DNA of 12,548 bases from UBA9676 sp036522155 (GTDB lineage: Bacteria > Actinomycetota > Actinomycetes > Streptosporangiales > Streptosporangiaceae), in contig DATDGI010000361.1 of assembly GCA_036522155.1 (NCBI GenBank), forward strand, positions 1-12,548, in the 5' to 3' direction. The position numbers and the translations under genes are program-made. Under the pieces are notes generated by a model. It did not search any database, was not told the DNA's origin, and saw nothing but the letters and a program-made list of their open reading frames with translations. Numbering within the stretch: position 1 is the first letter of the stretch; each line of letters begins with the position of its first letter. Of the stretch, positions 7,065 to 12,548 are shown piece after piece.

Positions 7065-9635
7065 GTGAGTGAGCAGTCCGCCGCTGGGCCTGGCGGCCTC
7101 GGCCCCGGTTCCTATATCGCCGGCTACCGGCTTGACGAGCAGATCGGCCGGGGCGGCATGGCCGTGGTGTTCCGGGCCTGGGATTCACGCCTGGAGCGCC
7201 GGGTCGCGCTGAAGATCCTGGCTCCCGAACTGGCCAGGGACGACGAGTTCCGGCAGCGCTTCATCCGGGAGTCGCGGGCCGCGGCGGCGGTGGACCACCA
7301 CAACATCATCCCGATCTACGAGGCCGGCGAGGCGGCCGGGGTGCTGTTCATCGCCATGCGGTTCGTGGACGGCCGGGATGTGCAGACCATCATCAACCAG
7401 CAGGGGGCGCTGCCCCCGGCCCGGGTCTGTGACATCGTCGGGCAGGTGGCGGGGGCGCTGGATGCCGCGCACGCCTACGGCCTGGTGCACCGTGACGTGA
7501 AACCGGCCAACATGCTCCGCGATCCCAGCGCCGGCAGCGACCGCAGCGACCACGTCTACCTGTCCGATTTCGGGCTCAGCAAGCTCTCGGTCTCCCAGAG
7601 CAGCCCCAGCCTCACCTCACAGGGCCAGTTCCTGGGCACGCTGAACTACGTCGCGCCCGAGCAGATCGAGGGCCGGCCGGTGGACGGCCGCACCGATGAG
7701 TACGCGCTGGCGTGCTCGACGTTCGAGATGCTCACCGGGGCACCGCCGTTCCGCCGGGACGAGACCCTGGCCATCATGTACGCGCAGCTGTCCAGCCAGC
7801 CGCCGGCCGTGACCAGCAGCCGGCCGGATCTGCCCGTGGCCGTCGACCAGGTGATAGCGCGGGCGCTGGCCAAGAACGCCAGCGACCGGTACACGACCTG
7901 CCTGGAGTTCGCCGCGGCCCTGCGCCGTGCCTGTGGCTCGGGGCCGGGCAGCACCGATCCGGGGATGCACAGGCCCGGGCCAGGCGGGACCCGGGCGGTC
8001 CGGGCCGCCGATCTGGCGCCCGCCGCGGGGGCCGCGGCGGCCGGGGCAGCGGCCAGCGGGCCGCCCGGCGCCGGCCCGGTCAGCGGTGGGGCGCTGGCTG
8101 GGGCCGAGCCCCCCACCAGCGGCCTGGGACAGGCTCCGGCGGCCGGGGACGAACCCCCCACCAGCGGCCTGGGTCAGGGCGCGGCCGGGGCCGGCTGGGG
8201 AGCCCGGGCCGCTGGCAGCCCGCCGGCCGGGGTGATGCCGGGCGGGACCAAGCCGGGGCTGACCGATCCGCTGGGCCCCGGCGGGCGGCCCCTCTACCGG
8301 CCGGGCCCGGCCGGGCCCGGCTACCAGCCGGGCGGCTATGACCCTGGCTACCCGCCGGGCGCTTACCCGCCAGGGACCTACCCGGGAACGGGCTACCCGC
8401 CGGGCGGCGAACGGCCCCGGCGGCGGTCGCGGATGCCGCTGGTGGCCATCCTGGCCGCGGTCATCCTCATCGCCGGCGGCGTCACCGGCTACCTGCTGCT
8501 CCACAAGCCAGCCAGCAGCACCAGGGGCCACGGGCACACCCCGGCCACCACTGCTCCCCCGCTGGCGCTGCCTCCCTGCACCACCCAGACGGCCCGGACC
8601 GGCGGACTGACCCACGTGCGCACCAGCCTGGTCACGGTGGGCGGGCACCCGTTCGACACGGTGGCCGCGCCCGGCGGGTTCGCCTTCGTGTCGCTGGGCA
8701 GCACCGGGCTGGCGGTCATGAAGGCCGGGGGCTTCACGCCCAGGCTGCTGCAGACGGTCCCGGTGAACAACGGCCAGGGCATGGCCCTCACCCACGACCA
8801 GAAGTACCTCCTCGTCACCAGTGCCGATGGGCTGACGGTGTTCCGCGTCAGCGACCTCGAACAGGGACTGACCACCCCGCTGGGGACGCTGAGCAGCCCC
8901 GGGGCCAACCACCCGGTGGAGGTGGCGGTCTCTCCCGACGACAAGTTCGCCTTCGTCAGCATCCAGAGCAGCGACCAGGTCGCGGTCTTCAACCTCGCCA
9001 GCGCTCTCGCCACCGGCTTCAGCTCATCGGGCCTGGTGGGCGACATCGCCCTGAGCAAGGACCCGGTGGGCATCGCCGCGTCCCCCGATGGCAAGTACGT
9101 GTACGTGGCCAGCGGCCTGGTCAACCCGGCCTCGAACTCGGCCGGCGGCACCCTGACCGTGCTGAACATGCACAAGGCCGAGGTCCATCCCAGTTCATCG
9201 GTGCTGAAGGTGGTGCCGGCCGGCTGCGGCCCGGCCCGGGTGATCACCTCCGCCAACGGCAGCGACGTCTGGGTGACCGCGGGCGGCGGGAACGCGCTGG
9301 AAGGATTCTCGGCCGCCAAGCTGGTCAGCGATCCGGCCCACGCCCTGATCGCCACCGTCGCCGTCGGCCAGATCCCGCTCGGCCTGGTCATGGTGGACAA
9401 CGGCAGCCGCATCGTGGTCGCCAACTCCAACCGCGACAAGCTCGGCGGTTCGCTGCCCAGCCTGGCCGTGATCGACGTGGCCAAGGCCCTGGCCCGCAAG
9501 CCTGCCCTGCTGGGCGTGATCTCGGTTGGGCAGACCCCCCGGCAGTTCAGTCTGGAGCCGAACGGCAAGACGCTGCTGGTCACGAACACCAACTCCGGTC
9601 AGGTGGAGGCGGTCGATGTCGGCCATCTCCCCTGA
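7065..9635 (+). CDS. Transmembrane Ser/Thr protein kinase with beta-propeller sensor
   Basis: An 856-residue Hanks-type receptor kinase. The cytoplasmic kinase domain (about 21-288) has all catalytic elements: glycine loop GRGGMA (28-33), VALK (K50), alpha-C Glu (E69), HRDVKPAN (142-149), DFG (168-170), an activation loop rich in Ser/Thr, GTLNYVAPE (191-199) and DEYALA. A Gly/Pro/Ala-rich linker (about 290-450) follows, with tandem EPPTSGLGQ motifs and Tyr-Pro-Gly repeats. After an RRRSR stop-transfer charge, one membrane helix lies at 458-478. The exterior part (514-856) contains seven YVTN/lactonase-like blades (GKYVYVASG, NGKTLLVTN and similar), so it is probably a closed seven-bladed propeller. 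It lacks PASTA repeats. M. tuberculosis PknD has the same plan with an NHL propeller. GGGAGG lies 4 nt before GTG 7065 and supports this start. The divergent FHA-ABC transporter is the likely phosphorylation target, by analogy to PknF/Rv1747. The ligand of the propeller is unknown. Confidence 0.95.
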   Translation: MSEQSAAGPGGLGPGSYIAGYRLDEQIGRGGMAVVFRAWDSRLERRVALKILAPELARDDEFRQRFIRESRAAAAVDHHNIIPIYEAGEAAGVLFIAMRFVDGRDVQTIINQQGALPPARVCDIVGQVAGALDAAHAYGLVHRDVKPANMLRDPSAGSDRSDHVYLSDFGLSKLSVSQSSPSLTSQGQFLGTLNYVAPEQIEGRPVDGRTDEYALACSTFEMLTGAPPFRRDETLAIMYAQLSSQPPAVTSSRPDLPVAVDQVIARALAKNASDRYTTCLEFAAALRRACGSGPGSTDPGMHRPGPGGTRAVRAADLAPAAGAAAAGAAASGPPGAGPVSGGALAGAEPPTSGLGQAPAAGDEPPTSGLGQGAAGAGWGARAAGSPPAGVMPGGTKPGLTDPLGPGGRPLYRPGPAGPGYQPGGYDPGYPPGAYPPGTYPGTGYPPGGERPRRRSRMPLVAILAAVILIAGGVTGYLLLHKPASSTRGHGHTPATTAPPLALPPCTTQTARTGGLTHVRTSLVTVGGHPFDTVAAPGGFAFVSLGSTGLAVMKAGGFTPRLLQTVPVNNGQGMALTHDQKYLLVTSADGLTVFRVSDLEQGLTTPLGTLSSPGANHPVEVAVSPDDKFAFVSIQSSDQVAVFNLASALATGFSSSGLVGDIALSKDPVGIAASPDGKYVYVASGLVNPASNSAGGTLTVLNMHKAEVHPSSSVLKVVPAGCGPARVITSANGSDVWVTAGGGNALEGFSAAKLVSDPAHALIATVAVGQIPLGLVMVDNGSRIVVANSNRDKLGGSLPSLAVIDVAKALARKPALLGVISVGQTPRQFSLEPNGKTLLVTNTNSGQVEAVDVGHLP
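8109..8173 (+). repeat. Duplicated PPTSGLGQ-coding segment
   Basis: A 20-bp sequence at 8109-8128 recurs identically at 8154-8173, 45 bp (15 codons) downstream and in frame. It encodes PPTSGLG twice in the kinase's cytoplasmic linker (T351 and T366), placing two identical Thr sites near the membrane. Confidence 0.8.
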
Positions 9636-9664
9636 CCCGCCGTGCCGGCTGGGGAACCGGCGGG
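9636..9664 (+). terminator. GC-rich hairpin after the kinase gene
   Basis: Directly after the TGA, CCCGCC (9636-9641) can pair with GGCGGG (9659-9664). Alternatively, GCCGG (9644-9648) can pair with CCGGC (9657-9661) around an 8-nt loop. There is no T-run. It could be a weak terminator or attenuator between the kinase and the DUF2993 gene. Confidence 0.3.
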
Positions 9665-9717
9665 TAATGCCATAACATCGGCCCATCGCGGCGGACCCGA
9701 TCGCGGACGGCGGTGCC

Positions 9718-10461
9718 ATGAGTAACGATCCAACCGTTAGCCTGCCCAGCCCGGGAGTTCCCCAGGGCATCCCGCCGGCACGTCCCCGGCGCCGCCGGGG
9801 TTTGTGGATCACCCTGGGCAGCGTGATCACGCTGCTGGTGCTGCTGGTCGTGCTCGACCGGGTCGCGGTGGCGTACGCCGAAAACCAGGCCGCGCAGCAG
9901 ATCCAGAGCCAGGGCTTCCCGGTCAAGCCGAGCGTGAGCATCGAGGGATTCCCGTTCCTCACCCAGGTGCTGGCCAGGAACCTGAAGGACGTCCACATCA
10001 CCGCGAGCAACGTGAAGGAAGGCCCGGTGACGCTGAGCCTGGTGGCGGACGCGACCGGCGTCAAGCTCAACTCCGGCTTCCAGAGCGGCACCATCACCCG
10101 CATCACCGGCACCGGCCTGATTGGTTTCTCCAGCCTGGCCTCCGCGGCCGGTGTTTCCGGCGGGTCCGGCCTGAGCTTCCAGGCGGCCGGGCCCAACCAG
10201 GTGAAAATCACCATCAACCTGGACATCATCACGGCCACGGCGCTGGCGACGATCAAGCAAACCGGGCCGCATAACTTCAATGTCCACATCAGTTCAGGGG
10301 GCGGGATACCGACCTCGGTCCTGCCCACGACCAACTTCAACATCTCGGTGCCGAAGCTGCCGTATGGCATCAGCATCCAGAGCGTGAAGGTGACCAACCA
10401 GGGCGTGCTCATCAACGTCACCGGCAGCGACATCAAGTTCACCCAGAACGGCGCCGCCTGA
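9718..10461 (+). CDS. DUF2993/LmeA-like phospholipid-binding protein
   Basis: A 247-residue protein with a Pro-rich cytoplasmic N-terminus, a basic RPRRRR stop and one membrane helix (about 29-50) that exposes the rest outside. After the helix come AENQAAQQIQ and then SIEGFPFLTQVLARNLKDV (74-92), the hallmark of the DUF2993 family. The remainder is beta-rich, ending in IQSVKVTNQGVLINVTG. M. smegmatis LmeA, of this family, binds phospholipid and is needed for lipomannan elongation; assigning that exact role here is inference. It lies 82 nt after the kinase gene on the same strand and may be co-transcribed unless the intervening hairpin terminates. Start ATG 9718 is preceded only by a loose GGACGGCGG. 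The linkage with a kinase and an Rv1747-like exporter suggests a shared envelope-lipid task. Confidence 0.88.
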   Translation: MSNDPTVSLPSPGVPQGIPPARPRRRRGLWITLGSVITLLVLLVVLDRVAVAYAENQAAQQIQSQGFPVKPSVSIEGFPFLTQVLARNLKDVHITASNVKEGPVTLSLVADATGVKLNSGFQSGTITRITGTGLIGFSSLASAAGVSGGSGLSFQAAGPNQVKITINLDIITATALATIKQTGPHNFNVHISSGGGIPTSVLPTTNFNISVPKLPYGISIQSVKVTNQGVLINVTGSDIKFTQNGAA

Positions 10462-10490
10462 CGCCTGCCGGGCAGGGCCGCGCCCGGGCG
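10462..10490. terminator. Hairpin filling the convergent gap
   Basis: The 29-bp gap between two convergent stop codons is almost entirely self-complementary. CCTGC (10464-10468) pairs with GCAGG (10472-10476) around CGG, and an outer CGCC can alternatively pair with GGCG at the far end. It is a candidate bidirectional terminator without T-tracts. Confidence 0.4.
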
Positions 10491-11150
10491 TCACTTGGCC
10501 GGCATCGCGATCCAGGTGATCGTGACTGACCAGGTGGTCGACGGGTTCTTCTGCCAGTACGGGCCGATGATGTTGAAGCCCTCCTGCTGGGACTGGGTCC
10601 GGTGGGCATGGCAGCGCCCGTCCACGTCGAAATTGACGTCGCAGGTCGGCCAGGGCCGCAGCGAGGTGGGCCCCAGGCCCACGATGTTGAAGTTCTTCAC
10701 GCTGAACTGGTAGGGCCCCGGTTTCCCCTGCGGGCCATGGCAGACACTTTCGGGGCCGATGTTCGGCCCGCAGAGGTGCCACTGGGTGCCGTTATCCTTG
10801 GGGACCGCGTTCCCGCTCTGGATGAACACCGACCCGGACAGGCCACTGTAGGTGATCTTGATGGGGGCGACCACCACGTGCGGGGGCACATCCCGCCCGA
10901 CCGAGCACATGCCGTTGGGCTGGCCGAGTGTGTTCGTGGACGCGTTGGGGAACTTCCCGCCGTGATAGTGGCCGCACTGGACATCACTCGGGGAAATGGT
11001 GACCGTGTTGTAGGTGTTAATGGCGTTGAAATGGATCGTCAGCGTGGGATCGTGACCAGCACCCGCTGGCTGCCCGCCACTCCCACCCCCCAGCTTCACG
11101 ACCGCGAAGACCGCCAGGATGGCGATGGCAAACCAGGTCAGGCTACGCAT
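10491..11150 (-). CDS. Exported six-cysteine protein of unknown function
   Basis: A 219-residue protein that I do not recognise. It has a short N-terminal hydrophobic helix (WFAIAILAVFAVVKL, about 6-20) followed by a Gly-rich spacer, consistent with an uncleaved anchor or signal peptide. The exterior part has six cysteines at 59, 82, 127, 137, 170 and 180, which could form three disulfides. It is rich in Gly, Pro, Asn and His and has alternating beta-like stretches (LTIHFNAINTYNTVTI; TWSVTITWIAM), suggesting a beta-sandwich. No catalytic motif is evident. Its ATG overlaps the end of the upstream gene by 8 bp and has its own GGAG 5 nt before it (11156-11159), so the two are translationally coupled. 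It probably acts at the cell surface with the Ig-like membrane protein encoded upstream. Confidence 0.8.
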   Translation of the reverse strand: MRSLTWFAIAILAVFAVVKLGGGSGGQPAGAGHDPTLTIHFNAINTYNTVTISPSDVQCGHYHGGKFPNASTNTLGQPNGMCSVGRDVPPHVVVAPIKITYSGLSGSVFIQSGNAVPKDNGTQWHLCGPNIGPESVCHGPQGKPGPYQFSVKNFNIVGLGPTSLRPWPTCDVNFDVDGRCHAHRTQSQQEGFNIIGPYWQKNPSTTWSVTITWIAMPAK

Positions 11151-11784
11151 GACGGCTCCAGCGGGGATCGGTGGCGCGGCGGTCCGGGGTGTCGTGTGTC
11201 ACCCGGAGCCGGAGGCCGGACTTCCAGGCGACGGTGACCGCCGCGGCCAGCAGGGCGAGCAGGAACAGCCACAGCGCGGCCCAGCTGACCCAGCCCGGGA
11301 TGAACCAGAACAGCCCACCGGGATCGGCGACGACCCTGAATTCCAGCTTGGTCGCGGCCGCGGCCCCCAGGCTCGCTCCCCCGGCCTGCACCGAGGCGGA
11401 ACCGTACGCGACAAGCTCGGTAACGTAGCCGCCCGGCTTCGCGCCGCCGGGCACGGACAGGCTGAGCGGGATGCTGGCCTCGGCGTGCGGCGCCAGCCGC
11501 ACACCCTGACCCGGGATCTGGACCCAGGCGGGCGGGACCGCCCGGCCTGGCCCGGTCAGGATCCGCTGCACCCGCACCGTGATCGACTCAGGCTGGCTGC
11601 CGGTATTGATCACGGAAACGGCCGGGAGCTGATAACTCTGCCCCGCATGCGCCACGCCGGCCAGCCGGACCGGCGCGGCCTGAATCCCGACCCCGACGCT
11701 GGCCTGCGCCGCCGGTGCGGCCAGCCAGACCCCGGCCAGGGCGAGCAGCACCGCCGACGGTACCTGCCACCGCCGCTGAGGCAT
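11143..11784 (-). CDS. Membrane-anchored Ig-like protein, DUF916/WxLIP-like
   Basis: A 213-residue type I membrane protein. A cleavable signal peptide ends near AAPAAQA (residue 28). The exterior beta-rich domain (about 35-152) shows the DUF916 pattern: AGQSYQLPAVSVINTGSQPESITVRV cut into strands, then PPAWVQIPGQ, then LAPHAEASIPLSLSVPGGAKPGGYVTEL. One membrane helix (about 164-187) and a basic cytoplasmic tail rich in Arg follow. In Firmicutes such proteins bind peptidoglycan and help display WxL proteins; here the assignment rests on motif resemblance only, and a generic NEW3/Ig-like domain is the alternative. It is the first gene of a minus-strand operon with the six-cysteine protein. A GGGG-containing stretch precedes the ATG. 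Confidence 0.82.
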   Translation of the reverse strand: MPQRRWQVPSAVLLALAGVWLAAPAAQASVGVGIQAAPVRLAGVAHAGQSYQLPAVSVINTGSQPESITVRVQRILTGPGRAVPPAWVQIPGQGVRLAPHAEASIPLSLSVPGGAKPGGYVTELVAYGSASVQAGGASLGAAAATKLEFRVVADPGGLFWFIPGWVSWAALWLFLLALLAAAVTVAWKSGLRLRVTHDTPDRRATDPRWSRHA

Positions 11785-11881
11785 GGCCCACCCCGCGTCC
11801 CCTCCGGGGTATCACCCGGAAGCGGTCTCGAGTAAGTCAGGCGGAACACCCTGGCACCGGAAGACAACCCTTCTATAACGG

Positions 11882-11910
11882 ATTCTCAGCCGGCCCTCAG
11901 GAACGGTCAA
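11882..11910 (-). promoter_or_regulatory. Promoter of the Ig-like/six-cysteine operon
   Basis: On the minus strand TTGACC (11910-11905) and GAGAAT (11887-11882) lie 17 nt apart, matching the -35 and -10 consensus at 5/6 and 4/6. Predicted transcription starts near 11875, about 90 nt before the ATG at 11784. Confidence 0.45.
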
Positions 11911-11921
11911 GCCCACCAATT

Positions 11922-11943
11922 CCGCCCCCTTCCGCATGGGCGG
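11922..11943 (-). terminator. Hairpin after the SCO7613-type gene
   Basis: On the minus strand, 5 nt past the TGA, CCGCCC (11943-11938) pairs with GGGCGG (11927-11922) around a 10-nt loop, followed by AATT. An overlapping longer pairing with GGTGGGCT downstream is also possible. It probably separates this gene from the next operon. Confidence 0.35.
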
Positions 11944-11948
11944 GCTGC

Positions 11949-12548
11949 TCAGCGCAGGCCGGCCAGGGCCGCGCGGAGCCTGCGGAGATCACGCAGCCGG
12001 GCCTCGTAGGTGGCCCCGAGAATGATCAGCACCAGGCCAGCCAGCGCGATCGGCACCCACCGGGGGGCCATTCTGGCCAGCTCGGTGAGGGCAGGCGCAA
12101 GCTCATGCACGGCGTCGAGCAGCGTCACCGCCGCGCCGAGCAGCAGCGGCGCCGCCAGCCTGGCCCTCGCCCCGGCCACCATCACCGTGGCCGCGGTGAC
12201 GCCCAGGGCCAGCGGCCGGACCCAGCCCTCCTGCGGCCAGGCAGCGGCCAGCGTGGGCAGCAGCAGGGCCACGAGGCCGGGGCCGTAGGTGAGCCACGAC
12301 ACCACCGCCGGAGCGCGGCGTGACCACTGCCACCCGGCCGCCAGCAGGATCGCGGCGACGGGCACGGTGTACGGCTCGGGCGCGAGCACGCCGTGGGCGG
12401 CCAGCCCCGCCGACCAGGCGGCGGCCGCCAGCGCCAGGCCCGGCCACAGCAGGAACCGGCGGCCCGGGCGCAGCGCGGCACCGAGGCAGAGGACAGCCGA
12501 CCCGGCCAGGACCGTGACGGCCGGACCGGGACCGGTGAGCCCGGCGGC
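11949..12548 (-). CDS. SCO7613-type multi-pass membrane protein, C-terminal part
   Basis: The frame is open to the right edge, giving the last 199 residues of a longer protein. It is a chain of Ala/Leu/Val-rich helices (for example VAAILLAAGW, GLVALLLPTLAAAW, LALGVTAATVMVAGA, WVPIALAGLVLIILGA), about six membrane segments. It ends in the charged tail ATYEARLRDLRRLRAALAGLR, read as the sequence's final helix. WLTYGPGL, GARARLAAPLLLGA, LDAVHELAP and the ATYE-RLRD-RRLR tail resemble, from memory, the C-terminal domain of actinobacterial SCO7613-like proteins, whose function is unknown. A GTG at 12389 could in principle start a shorter protein, but the hydrophobic helices continue in frame well upstream of it. 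The N-terminus lies outside the window. Confidence 0.78.
   Translation of the reverse strand, partial: AAGLTGPGPAVTVLAGSAVLCLGAALRPGRRFLLWPGLALAAAAWSAGLAAHGVLAPEPYTVPVAAILLAAGWQWSRRAPAVVSWLTYGPGLVALLLPTLAAAWPQEGWVRPLALGVTAATVMVAGARARLAAPLLLGAAVTLLDAVHELAPALTELARMAPRWVPIALAGLVLIILGATYEARLRDLRRLRAALAGLR

Noticed and set aside
7617..8912. Minus-strand open frame inside the kinase gene
   Set aside because: It is an Arg/Pro/Gly-rich shadow of the kinase linker and early propeller, with no signal or domain.
9653..9680. Possible promoter before the DUF2993 gene (GGAAC, CATAAC)
   Set aside because: The elements fit neither sigma-70 nor ECF spacing, and the stretch overlaps the hairpin after the kinase gene.
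9195..10442. Minus-strand open frame spanning the end of the kinase and the DUF2993 gene
   Set aside because: It crosses two well-supported plus-strand genes and their spacer, and its translation shows no family motif.

Overview
The window is GC-rich with strong G/C bias at third codon positions. Its families (STAND/NB-ARC ATPases, a Pkn-type kinase, FHA domains fused to an ABC transporter, DUF2993, an SCO7613-type membrane protein) are typical of actinomycetes, so the source is probably a chromosomal segment of a Streptomyces- or Streptosporangium-like bacterium. I cannot name the genus. I see no rRNA, tRNA, CRISPR array, insertion sequence or phage gene.

Left block (1-4217). A minus-strand pair encodes a lipoprotein (292-1038) and, 13 nt after it, the start of a LuxR/AfsR-type regulatory ATPase that runs off the left edge (278 to 1). 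Diverging from it is a 1019-residue protein (1158-4217) that joins a class III nucleotidyl cyclase domain, an NB-ARC STAND ATPase and a very regular 40-residue TPR array. This is the most novel-looking gene in the window.

Central block (4245-10461). A half-transporter with two FHA domains, an ABCG-like ATPase and six membrane segments (4245-6779, minus) is divergent from a transmembrane Ser/Thr kinase with an extracellular seven-bladed propeller (7065-9635, plus). A DUF2993/LmeA-like lipid-binding protein follows the kinase (9718-10461). The pair recalls Mycobacterium tuberculosis PknF and Rv1747, where the kinase phosphorylates the FHA-ABC exporter. The shared 285-bp intergenic region holds a consensus -35 box and a perfect 9-bp inverted repeat around the kinase promoter. 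By inference, this block is a sensor kinase controlling an envelope lipid or glycolipid exporter, with a lipid-handling protein alongside.

Right block (10491-12548). A minus-strand two-gene operon encodes a membrane-anchored Ig-like protein resembling DUF916/WxL-interacting proteins and a small exported protein with six cysteines. The genes overlap by 8 bp. Upstream of them, the C-terminal part of an SCO7613-type multi-pass membrane protein is cut by the right edge. Most of the window therefore concerns envelope sensing, signalling and surface proteins, apart from the cytoplasmic cyclase-NB-ARC-TPR protein.
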